A stretch of DNA of 64,000 bases, taken from assembly GCF_036884845.1 (NCBI RefSeq), contig NZ_CP145732.1:682001-746000 (forward strand). The letters run 5' to 3'. This document shows positions 35,049 through 43,194 of the stretch, piece after piece. Position 1 is the first letter of the stretch. The number at the start of each line of letters is the position of its first letter. This DNA comes from Pseudomonas sp. MAG733B (GTDB lineage: Bacteria > Pseudomonadota > Gammaproteobacteria > Pseudomonadales > Pseudomonadaceae). The position numbers were made by a program, and so were the translations under genes. Below the pieces are notes generated by a model, which was not told the origin of the DNA, made no database searches, and saw only the letters and a list, made by a program, of their open reading frames with translations.

Positions 35049-36273
35049 GCCGCAGGAAAAGGATCGGTTGGCGATCAGTGTTTCCAACAGTGCCGTCGGA
35101 ATTCTTGGTCGTGGTCAGTCCCCCATCGCTACCGTGTTTGCGTACGCCGAAAACGCGTCAGAGCAAAACGCCGTCTCTTTGACCATGCCGGTGCGCCTGG
35201 AGAGTTATGCCTGGGAACCGGGCGTTCCACCGGTTTTTGAAATGAACCTGCCGGAGGGCGCTCTGCGTGATGAGTTGACTCGCCGTTTCAGCAAAGCTGT
35301 CCGGGGTTTTGATGAATTCTCGATGCTTGCCATCGTCGGCCCGCACCAGCTCGGAAGAGTGGGCATTTCAACGGCACAGGATCCAAACGACCGACCACCT
35401 GAAACCAGCCTGACGGACCTGCTTGTACATGATGGTGCGCAAGGTTTGTTCGAAGACCTCTTGCAGACCTATGGCCAGTATTCGGGCGTTTCCGGTGTGC
35501 AGCCGAAAGTTCTGATTCGTGACAGCGCGTCAACCATCGATCGGCTGTCCCATCGCGGGGCAACGCATCTGGTCAAAACCTTTCACCCGGAGCAATACCC
35601 TGAGCTCGCCGCCAACGAATACTTCTGCATGCGGGCTGCGCTCCATTCGGGTCTAGAGGTGCCAAAATTTGAGCTCAGTGAACACGGTAAATTCTTGATC
35701 GTTGAACGCTTTGATCTGAATGAAAAAGGTTATCTGGGTTTTGAGGATTTCTGCGTGCTCAATGCCTGGCCATCCAAAGCCAAATACGATGGCTCATACG
35801 AAGGCGCGGCCAAGCAGATCAAGGCGTTTGTTTCTCCTCCAATGCTCAATCAGTCCCTTGAGTCGTTTTTCAAAATCGTCGCACTTTCATCGGGTTTGAA
35901 GAATGGCGACGCGCACCTGAAAAACTTCGGTGTCCTCTACGAGGACTGTGGAGCCGATTCGCAAATCAGCCTGGCACCCGCATACGACATCATCACCACG
36001 TCGGTCTACATCAAGGCCGATAGCATGGCATTGCTATTGGGCGGATCGAAGGCGTGGCCCAAGTACAAAGTGCTGATGCGATTTGGGCGGTCCGCGTGCA
36101 ATTTGACTGAGGGCCGCTGCAACGAATTGCTGCAACAAGTCATCCATGGGATGGAAATGGCGATGGATGAGATGGGCCAATACATGAAGGCACACAATCT
36201 CTTTGCCGAAATTGGAGAGCAAATGCTCGAGCGGTGGAAAGCGGGCATGGCACGCAGCCTGGCTAAAGGCTGA
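35041..36273 (+). CDS. hipA: HipA-family Ser/Thr kinase toxin
   Basis: 410 residues. The N-terminal HipA-couple domain (about 1-110) is followed by the kinase fold: a P-loop-like YSGVSGVQPKVLIRD, THLVKTFHPEQYPELAANEY, the catalytic loop LKNGDAHLKNFG and the metal-binding Asp in APAYDIITTSVY. E. coli HipA phosphorylates glutamyl-tRNA synthetase and causes persistence; the target here is not known. All key residues are present. The stop abuts the end of the convergent AraC gene. Confidence 0.92.
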   Translation: MDEPQEKDRLAISVSNSAVGILGRGQSPIATVFAYAENASEQNAVSLTMPVRLESYAWEPGVPPVFEMNLPEGALRDELTRRFSKAVRGFDEFSMLAIVGPHQLGRVGISTAQDPNDRPPETSLTDLLVHDGAQGLFEDLLQTYGQYSGVSGVQPKVLIRDSASTIDRLSHRGATHLVKTFHPEQYPELAANEYFCMRAALHSGLEVPKFELSEHGKFLIVERFDLNEKGYLGFEDFCVLNAWPSKAKYDGSYEGAAKQIKAFVSPPMLNQSLESFFKIVALSSGLKNGDAHLKNFGVLYEDCGADSQISLAPAYDIITTSVYIKADSMALLLGGSKAWPKYKVLMRFGRSACNLTEGRCNELLQQVIHGMEMAMDEMGQYMKAHNLFAEIGEQMLERWKAGMARSLAKG

Positions 36274-37278
36274 TCACCGCAACCCATCCCGAAACTGCCC
36301 GGGCGTCATCCCGGTCCAGCGCTTGAACGCGCGGCTGAAACTGCTGGTATCGGCGAACCCCAGCAGATAACTGATCTCGCTCAACGAGCATTGCGGATCA
36401 CGCAGGTACAATAGCGCCAGGTTCTCGCGGCTTTCGTTGAGCAGCGTATCGAACCGGCAGCCTTCGTCCGCCAGGTGCCGTTGCAGGCTGCGCAGGCTCA
36501 GGTGCAGGGCTTTGGCGATGTGTTCGGCGCTGGGTTCGCCTTCCGGCAATTGTTCTTCGATGGCATCACGAACCTTGCGCTCCCAGGTCAGCGGCTTGAG
36601 CTGTGCCAGGGTGCGCTTGAGCACGGTTTCGTTGTGTTCGGCCAGTTCCGGGTTGGCGTCGTCCAGGTGGCTGTCGAAATCAGCCAGGGCGAACTCGATC
36701 CGGTCCTCGTCGTTGGCGAAGTACACCGGTGCGCGAAACACCTTGTGCCACTGATGCGGATCGGCCGGTTCCGGTCGACGCAGGTACACCGCCAGCGGGG
36801 CGTAGTCGCGGCCCAGGCGATTGCGACAGGTGCGCACGTAAATCGCGGTGAAGGCATCGATGGCTTCGTAAGCGGGAGCGGGATTGCCCGGCGGGATTCT
36901 CAAGTGGAAACGGTAGCGGTCTTCCGCGCGCGTCAGTTCCAGTTCCAGGGCGTCACTGACCACTTGGTGATAGCGCACGATGCGTTCAAACACTTCGCGC
37001 AGACTGCCGCTGGCAACCAGCGCATACCCGAGTGCATGAAACGTCGTGGGGCTGACGAAGCGCGAAACCCGCAGGCCAAGCGCCGGATCACCGCTGACCT
37101 GCACCGCGAGTTCCCACAGGCGCGTAGTACCGGACAATGGATAGCGCGCGTTCGGGTCTTCCATCAATTGCGGATCGAGTCCCGCTTGCCGGCACAGCGC
37201 GATGCTGTCGAAGCCCAGGGCATCGAGTTGCTTGCGCAAAGCGCGGGTCCAGCTGGCGAGCGAGGTCGGTTCAGTCAT
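36274..37278 (-). CDS. AraC-family transcriptional regulator
   Basis: 334 residues. An N-terminal AraC-type ligand-binding domain of the OruR/ArgR-like class (about 20-210) is followed by a C-terminal double helix-turn-helix (LHLSLRSLQRHLADEGCRF, then ISYLLGFADTSSFSRAFKRW). It is divergent from the desaturase gene across 100 bases, so that gene is the likely target. Confidence 0.9.
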   Translation of the reverse strand: MTEPTSLASWTRALRKQLDALGFDSIALCRQAGLDPQLMEDPNARYPLSGTTRLWELAVQVSGDPALGLRVSRFVSPTTFHALGYALVASGSLREVFERIVRYHQVVSDALELELTRAEDRYRFHLRIPPGNPAPAYEAIDAFTAIYVRTCRNRLGRDYAPLAVYLRRPEPADPHQWHKVFRAPVYFANDEDRIEFALADFDSHLDDANPELAEHNETVLKRTLAQLKPLTWERKVRDAIEEQLPEGEPSAEHIAKALHLSLRSLQRHLADEGCRFDTLLNESRENLALLYLRDPQCSLSEISYLLGFADTSSFSRAFKRWTGMTPGQFRDGLR

Positions 37279-37378
37279 GTTGATTGGCGCTTCCGGTCAA
37301 CAGGTTGGCGTTCACGGCTACCGCTGCGCACGGGCACAGCAGGCAGGATGCGAACATCAATAACCAGAGGATGGAAGC

Positions 37379-38452
37379 ATGGACCGTACTTCTGCAAGTC
37401 CCCAGCGACTGAATGCAGCTCAGCGATCAGCACATATTCGCGAAGCGGTGCTGGCCAGAGGCGTCGAGTTGCGCGAGCGTTACCCGATTCTCAAGCATCA
37501 GGACGCCATGGGCGCGGGCATCCTGGCCTTCGCGTTGGCCGGCATGATCGGTGCGGCGGCGCTCTACATGACCGGGCATATGGCGTGGTGGGTGTGTCTT
37601 TTGCTCAATGCGTTTTTCGCCTCGCTGACCCACGAGCTGGAGCACGACCTGATTCACAGCATGTACTTTCGCAAACAGCGGGTGCCGCACAACCTGATGA
37701 TGGGCCTGGTGTGGCTGGCGCGGCCAAGTACGATCAACCCTTGGATTCGTCGTCACCTGCATCTCAATCACCACAAGGTTTCCGGCACGGAAACCGACAT
37801 GGAAGAACGCGCGATCACCAATGGCGAGCCTTGGGGTTTTGCACGGTTTCTGATGATTGGCGACAACATCATGTCGGCGTTCATCCGCATGCTTCGGGCG
37901 AAAACCTGGGCGCACAAATTCAGCATCATCAAACGCACTTTGAAGGTGTACGCACCCTTGGCGTTGGTGCATTGGGGCGCGTGGTACGTGTTTCTCGGCT
38001 TCCATGCGGCAAATGGCGTCGCCTATTTGCTGGGCGCGCCAATCGAGTGGTCGGCGACCACCCTGTCGGTGATGCAGGTGATCGATATCGCTGCAGTGGT
38101 GATCATCGGCCCGAACGTGTTGCGCACTTTTTGCCTGCACTTCATCAGCTCGAACATGCACTACTACGGTGACGTCGAACTGGGCAACGTGATGCAGCAA
38201 ACCCAAGTGCTGAACGCCTGGTGGCTGTGGCCGTTACAAGCATTCTGCTTCAACTTCGGCAGTACCCACGGCATCCATCATTTTGTGGTGAAGGAACCGT
38301 TTTACATTCGCCAGTTGACCGCGCCGGTGGCGCACAAGGTGATGCGCGAGATGGGCGTGCGTTTCAACGATATCGGCACGTTCGGCCGGGCCAACCGGTT
38401 TGAACGCAAGGACGCGGTCGAACCGCAGCAGGTACGTGCCGCACAGGTCTAA
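37379..38452 (+). CDS. Membrane fatty acid desaturase / hydroxylase family protein
   Basis: 357 residues. The His boxes are HELEHDLIHSMYF, HLHLNHHKVSGTETD and, near the C-terminus, THGIHHFV. Four membrane helices lie at about 45-90 and 170-250. This pattern is that of the broad FA_desaturase family rather than the DesA type, so substrate and position are unknown. Its control by the divergent AraC regulator is likely. Confidence 0.85.
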   Translation: MDRTSASPQRLNAAQRSAHIREAVLARGVELRERYPILKHQDAMGAGILAFALAGMIGAAALYMTGHMAWWVCLLLNAFFASLTHELEHDLIHSMYFRKQRVPHNLMMGLVWLARPSTINPWIRRHLHLNHHKVSGTETDMEERAITNGEPWGFARFLMIGDNIMSAFIRMLRAKTWAHKFSIIKRTLKVYAPLALVHWGAWYVFLGFHAANGVAYLLGAPIEWSATTLSVMQVIDIAAVVIIGPNVLRTFCLHFISSNMHYYGDVELGNVMQQTQVLNAWWLWPLQAFCFNFGSTHGIHHFVVKEPFYIRQLTAPVAHKVMREMGVRFNDIGTFGRANRFERKDAVEPQQVRAAQV

Positions 38453-38820
38453 GCCATGCATCCGGAAACTCAAGCTCAGTCGATCGTCATCAATTTGACC
38501 CGAAGAGACGTTAGGTTGTGACGCAAGCAGGGATTAAGACGGGCAATCGGTATATGCGATTAGGGTCTAATAAAGTAATTAAATATTCCTTTATTGGATA
38601 ACCGATTTAGCTAATTATCGGCTCCCAGGGTTGTTGATCAGCGCTGACAGATTTTGAGTTTCCGGGGCCGTCTCCTTGGCAGGGTGCGGTCCCTTTTTTA
38701 TTCTCCGGAAAAACCATATATTCGATATGGATCTTAATAAATAGCTTCTTATTCCTTAACGAATATAACTCTCCTCCCTATACTCGACCAGGAACAGACA
38801 CGCAGCAGGAGAGCTCCCCC
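38453..38820 (+). other. AT-rich gene-free stretch with promoter-like and terminator-like signals
   Basis: No protein gene seen. It holds the candidate small RNA (38560-38700), a perfect CCATAT-5-ATATGG palindrome at 38714-38730 and an AT-rich block before the hydrolase gene. That block contains TTATTCCTTAACG near 38749, of the kind found in CysB-activated promoters. The related TATTCCTTTATTGG occurs near 38585. CysB involvement is inference. Confidence 0.45.
38560..38700 (+). ncRNA. Candidate small RNA ending at an intrinsic terminator
   Basis: The stretch begins in AT-rich promoter-like sequence, contains a CCGAT/ATCGG hairpin around TTAGCTAATT (38607-38626), and ends in GGGGCCG pairing with CGGTCCC followed by TTTTTTATT (38664-38702). 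No open frame with a ribosome site lies in it. A terminator 210 bases after the desaturase stop could also simply belong to that gene. Confidence 0.35.
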
Positions 38821-39402
38821 ATGCGCAACGAATCAATTCGCTACCTGATTGTGCCGGGCTGGCAAGGATCGCCAGAAGATCATTGGCAAAGCCACTGGCA
38901 GAACAGCCTGCCGAACAGCGCACGGGTGGAGCAGGCCGACTGGCTGACGCCGCGTCGTGAAGACTGGGTCGCGGCGCTGGCCGAGGCGATTGCCGCCGAC
39001 AGCACGCCGGTGATCCTGATTGCCCACAGCCTCGGTTGCATCACCGTCGCCCATTGGGCGGCGACCGCGCCGGTGCAGTTTTTGCGTCAGGTGCGCGGCG
39101 CCTTGCTGGTTGCCCCGGCGGACGTCGAGCGCCCGGCCTGCGCGCCGGCTCTGCGCAACTTCGCGCCGATTCCGACGGGTCTGCTGCCGTTTCCGAGTCA
39201 GGTAGTCAGCTCCGACAACGACAGTGCGGTCAGTGCGCCGCGAGCTCTGGAACTGGCGCGTCAGTGGGGCGCGGAAGCGGGGATCCTGGCAGGTGCGGGG
39301 CACATCAATGTGAAGTCCGGCCACCAGCGTTGGGAGCAGGGATTCGCCTATCTCTATCGCCTGCAAAACCGCATGGAACATAACGCCCTGCGCCGCGCTT
39401 GA
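38821..39402 (+). CDS. RBBP9/YdeN-type alpha/beta hydrolase
   Basis: 193 residues, with GGAGAGC upstream. The family start YLIVPGWQGSPEDHWQSHWQ is followed by the nucleophile Ser70 in LIAHSLGC and the catalytic His in AGHINVKSGH. These are small serine hydrolases with unknown natural substrates. The position before a sigma-54 activator and a MetQ-type binding protein, behind an AT-rich sulfur-type promoter, hints at a role in organosulfur use. Confidence 0.88.
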   Translation: MRNESIRYLIVPGWQGSPEDHWQSHWQNSLPNSARVEQADWLTPRREDWVAALAEAIAADSTPVILIAHSLGCITVAHWAATAPVQFLRQVRGALLVAPADVERPACAPALRNFAPIPTGLLPFPSQVVSSDNDSAVSAPRALELARQWGAEAGILAGAGHINVKSGHQRWEQGFAYLYRLQNRMEHNALRRA

Positions 39403-39460
39403 ACCTTTTGTTTTTTTAGAATCGCCCCCGTCTCCCGGCGGTTTTGGGCGGGAGTCTGCC

Positions 39461-40393
39461 ATGAGTTTTGAAACCTTCGGTCAGCCATTGCTGACCTTTC
39501 CCGACGCCGAAAAAAGTCCCCTGAGCATCCGCGCCAAGGCGCTGGTGTTCGTCGATCAGCGCTCGCGGCAATTGCGCCAGGAGCTGGAGCAACTGGCAAC
39601 CCGTGAGGTTTCGGTGCTGATCCGTGGTGAAACCGGCACCGGCAAGGAATTGCTGGCGCGGCACATCCATCGTGCCAGCGATCGCGGCGGGCTGTTTGTC
39701 TCGGTCAATTGCGGAGCCATCAGCCCGACTTACGCCGATGCCGAATTGTTCGGCTACGCGGCAGGCAGTTACAGCGGCTCGGCCAGCAGTCGTGCCGGGT
39801 GGTTCGGTTCGGCCAACGGCGGCACGTTGTACCTGGATGAGATCGGCGACTTGCCGTTACCGATCCAGATCAAGCTGCTCGCCGCCCTGGAAAACCACGA
39901 AGTCACCCGTGTCGGCGCCCATCAGCCAAGTCCGGTGGATGTGCGTCTGGTCGCTGCCACCAGCATCGACCTGGCCCAGGCCGTCGCCGCTGGCAAATTC
40001 CATGAGCGGCTCTATCACTACCTCAGCGAAGGTCAGCTTGAATTGCCGGCGCTGCGCGAGCGGGTGGGCGATATCCTGTCGCTCGCCGAATATTTTCTCG
40101 GTATCTACAGCCAGCGTCTGGATCTGCCGGTGCCGTTGATCAGCGAAGCCGCACAACAAGTGCTGGAGCGACACACTTGGCCGGGCAACACCCGTGAGCT
40201 GGAAAACGTCATTCACTTTGCGCTGTTGGTGAGCACTGGCGAGGAGATTTTACCCGAGCATTTGAACCTGTCAGAGCCACCGATTTCGCTGGAGAAAATC
40301 GAGCAAGACATTGTTTATACGAGCAAAAATGGCACAGACGATGAGCGTTCGGCACTCAAACGTTTGCTGGAAAGCCTGACGCAGACGCTCTAG
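39461..40393 (+). CDS. Sigma-54 activator-like AAA+ protein with altered core motifs
   Basis: 310 residues, lacking any N-terminal sensor domain. Walker A is GETGTGKE (56-63) and Walker B GTLYLDEIGD (121-130). The sigma-54 contact loop normally GAFTGA reads GSYSGS (102-107). The arginine-finger region, normally FREDLYYRL, reads FHERLYHYL (180-188). The C-terminus after about 275 shows no clear helix-turn-helix. SfnR-type regulators of sulfone use are the closest idea, by context. It may be an atypical or non-activating member. Confidence 0.8.
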   Translation: MSFETFGQPLLTFPDAEKSPLSIRAKALVFVDQRSRQLRQELEQLATREVSVLIRGETGTGKELLARHIHRASDRGGLFVSVNCGAISPTYADAELFGYAAGSYSGSASSRAGWFGSANGGTLYLDEIGDLPLPIQIKLLAALENHEVTRVGAHQPSPVDVRLVAATSIDLAQAVAAGKFHERLYHYLSEGQLELPALRERVGDILSLAEYFLGIYSQRLDLPVPLISEAAQQVLERHTWPGNTRELENVIHFALLVSTGEEILPEHLNLSEPPISLEKIEQDIVYTSKNGTDDERSALKRLLESLTQTL

Positions 40394-40441
40394 TGCGCTG
40401 TATGAACAAAATGGAATATGAAACTGAATAAACGTTATTGT

Positions 40442-40461
40442 CCGGGAATAAAAAATCCCGG
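40442..40461 (+). promoter_or_regulatory. Hairpin flanked by direct repeats upstream of the orphan metQ
   Basis: CCGGGA-8-TCCCGG lies within two direct copies of TATTGTCCG (40436-40444 and 40462-40470). It follows the sigma-54 activator stop by about 50 bases and precedes metQ by 94. It may be a terminator remnant or an operator. Confidence 0.4.
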
Positions 40462-40554
40462 TATTGTCCGCTTCACGCCAGCGATAGCACTTCACTGGCA
40501 CTCGTACTAATAGCCGTCGCCACAAGCGACTGTGATTTTCGATAAGGACACTGC

Positions 40555-41352
40555 ATGAAAAAGGTTCTGTTGTTCACCGCTCTGGCGGCTGCCCTGACCA
40601 CGGGCCTGGCCCAGGCTGGCGAGAAACTGGTGGTTGCCGCGACCCCGGTTCCGCACGCTGAAATCCTTGAGCTGATCAAGCCAACCCTCGCCAAAGAAGG
40701 CGTGGACCTGGAAATCAAGGTTTTCACCGACTACGTACAGCCAAACGTACAGGTTGGCGAAAAGCGCCTGGATGCCAACTACTTCCAGACCAAGCCATAC
40801 CTGGACAGCTTCAACGCTGGCAAATACAAGGATGACAAAGCCAAGTACCTGGTCACCGTGCAAGGCGTGCACGTTGAACCGTTCGGTGGCTACTCCAGCA
40901 AATACAAAACCCTGGCCGAGCTGCCTGACGGCGCGACCATCGCTATCCCGAACGAAGGCAGCAACAGCGGCCGTGCGTTGATCCTGCTGCAGAAGGCTGG
41001 CCTGATTGAACTGAAAGACCCGAATAACGCTCTGGCGACCCCGAAAGACATCGCCAAGAACCCGCACAACTTCAAGTTCAAGGAACTCGAATCGGCCCTG
41101 TTGCCGCGCGTTCTGAAGGAAGTTGATCTGGACATGATCAACACCAACTACGCGCTGGAAGCCAAGTTGAACCCGACCAAGGACGCCCTGGTGATCGAAG
41201 GTGCCGATTCGCCTTACGTGAACTTCCTGGTGGCCCGTGAGGACAACAAGAACAGCGATGCCATCCAGAAACTGGCCAAAGCCCTGACCAGCCCGGAAGT
41301 CAAAGCGTTCATCGAGAAGAAGTACAGCGGCGCGGTACTGCCAGCGTTCTGA
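40555..41352 (+). CDS. Orphan MetQ/NlpA-family binding protein
   Basis: 265 residues. The signal peptide ends in GLAQAGEK; no lipobox Cys is present, so it is a soluble periplasmic protein. The fold opens with LVVAATPVPHAEILELIKP and contains FTDYVQPNVQVGEKRLDANY with KPYLDSFN. The family binds methionine and related sulfur compounds. No permease or ATPase gene is beside it; it might use the MetNI pair at 50-52 kb. TAAGGA lies before the start. Confidence 0.88.
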   Translation: MKKVLLFTALAAALTTGLAQAGEKLVVAATPVPHAEILELIKPTLAKEGVDLEIKVFTDYVQPNVQVGEKRLDANYFQTKPYLDSFNAGKYKDDKAKYLVTVQGVHVEPFGGYSSKYKTLAELPDGATIAIPNEGSNSGRALILLQKAGLIELKDPNNALATPKDIAKNPHNFKFKELESALLPRVLKEVDLDMINTNYALEAKLNPTKDALVIEGADSPYVNFLVAREDNKNSDAIQKLAKALTSPEVKAFIEKKYSGAVLPAF

Positions 41353-41386
41353 TTCGCGAGGTAAACCCCTTCAAGGTTTCAAACGT

Positions 41387-41418
41387 CGACGGCTAATAGA
41401 GCGTCGGCGTTTTTTATT
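41387..41418 (+). terminator. Intrinsic terminator after the orphan metQ
   Basis: CGTCGACG pairs with CGTCGGCG across about 10 bases (one G-T pair) and is followed by TTTTTTATT. Confidence 0.8.
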
Positions 41419-41434
41419 GGGTGTTTGTTGTCAC

Positions 41435-41569
41435 TGTGGCGAGGGAGCTTGCTCCCGCTGGGTTGCGATGCGACCCCCAAAACCTGCGTATGCAGTCGGT
41501 CAGGGTACGCCACGTTAGCTTTGCGTGAGACTGCCTCGCAGTCGAACGGGAGCAAGCTCCCTCGCCACA
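41435..41569 (+). repeat. REP-type pair, family B
   Basis: GTGGCGAGGGAGCTTGCTCC and its reverse complement lie at the ends; the centre is divergent and holds parts of a second inverted repeat. Confidence 0.88.
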
Positions 41570-41583
41570 AAAATCAAAAACTC

Positions 41584-41679
41584 TCACGCCACCCTGGCCT
41601 TCAACGCCCTGCGCAACGCTACCAGCAACTTGACGATGTCCTGCGGATTCATCGGCGGGGGCACTTTCACGTCTGCCAT
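41584..41679 (-). CDS. Putative 31-residue protein
   Basis: ATG 41679 is preceded by AAGGAAGAG at good spacing. The product starts MADVKVPPPMNPQDIVKLL and continues as an amphipathic basic helix (VALRRALKARVA). I do not recognise it. It is divergent from the RHS gene. Support is the ribosome site and the clean helix pattern only. Confidence 0.45.
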   Translation of the reverse strand: MADVKVPPPMNPQDIVKLLVALRRALKARVA

Positions 41680-41905
41680 TTTTCTCTTCCTTGTGAGTGG
41701 TCGGCCGGGAGTCTGGCCACAAGCGGTCCGTCCTTGGAGGGGTAATTCGAAAAAAAGATCCTTCCTACGGCGCAAAGGAAAATAGTCGTCTTCCGCATCC
41801 TCGGCAAACGGGTGACACAGGTTTTCGCTCGGTACTAGCAGTTCTGCTAGGTGTTTTAGCGTACTTGCGGGTGCAAGCTGAACGTATGAATACGAGGTTG
41901 GCCTG

Positions 41906-43015
41906 ATGAGTTCGAAAAAAACAGCGCTGTGCCGCTATCGCTATGACGCCCTGGACCAACTTGTCGGGCGTGAGCCTGCCGGCCAGGAAAAAACGCAGCG
42001 TTTTTACTGCCGCGAGCATCTGGCGACCCAGCTGGATGGTCAGGCCAGCCAGAGCGTGTTCCAGATTGGTAAACAATTGCTGGCGGAGCAAAGACGCGAA
42101 GGCGATGACCTCGAGAGTCGCTTGCTGGCGACCGATCTGCAACGTTCGGTCTTGCAGCTCACTCATCAAGGCCGACCTGTTTGGCAAGCCTTTACGCCTT
42201 ACGGCCATCGCCGGGTCGAAAGCGGTCGGAGCAGCCTTCCGGCTTTTAACGGCGAAGTGATGGATTCCGTCACCGGACACTATTTGCTGGGCAATGGACA
42301 CCGGGCGTTCAACCCGGTGCTGATGCGTTTCAACAGCCCGGACAGGTTGAGCCCGTTTGGTCGGGGCGGGCTGAATCCGTATGCGTATTGCCTGGGTGAT
42401 CCGGTGAATTTCAGTGATCCGACGGGAAGGTGGGCCGCTGCCGCTATTGCCCGAATCCTCACCAGTGTCGGTGCTCTTTTCAATTCGGCTATCACGTTGA
42501 GGCCCGGTATACCTTTTCAGGTAGGACTGGATGCGCTTGAGAATGGAGCCGCATTCAGATTGCCCATGAGGCATACAGTGGGAGCCGCGTCCGCTGTTTT
42601 GGCGGGGGTGACGGGTGTTGCGGGAGCCGTAGTCGGTGTGGGCAGCACAATTATTACTGCGATCAATCCCACCTCAACCTTGCTCGCACCAATGGCAAAT
42701 ACTGCTCTGGGATTAATGAGCGGATCAGTGGCTAGCAGACTCGGATCCTGGTGGGCGGCGCGCAATCCTGAGGTAATTCCAGCGTTGAAAAATCTGGTGG
42801 GTGGATCGTCTTCTCCAGCACGTCCGTCGGCATGGCCGAATGCGCGGGGAAGGTTTGAGACCGCCATTGATGTGGGGTCCTATTCTCCTACTGCGCCTCT
42901 GCCTTCACCCGTCCCACCTCAGCCTTCCGCTCCACTCCAGACCCCGGTAGGCATTGGCTTTGAAGCTTTCAGCTATGAGGTGCGCGATCCGATTCCCCGT
43001 CGCAACAGTCGATAA
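41906..43015 (+). CDS. Orphan RHS-core protein with variable C-terminal domain
   Basis: 369 residues; GAGGTT lies upstream. Residues about 1-174 are an RHS-associated core: YRYDALDQLVGREPAGQEKT, VTGHYLLGNGHRAFNPVLMRF, then NSPDRLSPFGRGGLNPYAYC and the boundary DPTGR near 170-174. Residues 175-369 are unrelated to the core: Gly/Ala-rich hydrophobic segments (ASAVLAGVTGVAGAVVGVG) followed by a Pro/Ser-rich tail. This is the layout of polymorphic toxins, but the long YD-repeat shell is absent. No immunity gene is obvious downstream. Confidence 0.82.
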   Translation: MSSKKTALCRYRYDALDQLVGREPAGQEKTQRFYCREHLATQLDGQASQSVFQIGKQLLAEQRREGDDLESRLLATDLQRSVLQLTHQGRPVWQAFTPYGHRRVESGRSSLPAFNGEVMDSVTGHYLLGNGHRAFNPVLMRFNSPDRLSPFGRGGLNPYAYCLGDPVNFSDPTGRWAAAAIARILTSVGALFNSAITLRPGIPFQVGLDALENGAAFRLPMRHTVGAASAVLAGVTGVAGAVVGVGSTIITAINPTSTLLAPMANTALGLMSGSVASRLGSWWAARNPEVIPALKNLVGGSSSPARPSAWPNARGRFETAIDVGSYSPTAPLPSPVPPQPSAPLQTPVGIGFEAFSYEVRDPIPRRNSR

Positions 43016-43194
43016 CGCGAAGTTTGGCGGGTGCTGGGCCAATCCATCCACTGCGACCGTCACGAAGCCATGATCTTTTGATCTGAAGCAGTTCTTTTTC
43101 AAGGAAATTTCAATCGACCTGGCGAAGGCCAAACCCTGTTCTAAGCTCAGAGTCGTGTTGTCTCTGAAACACCAGAAAAGGCCAAGGAGTTTGC

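Noticed and set aside
41697..41906. A 69-codon plus-strand frame before the RHS gene
   Set aside because: No ribosome site, Arg-rich composition, and it overlaps the divergent promoter region.
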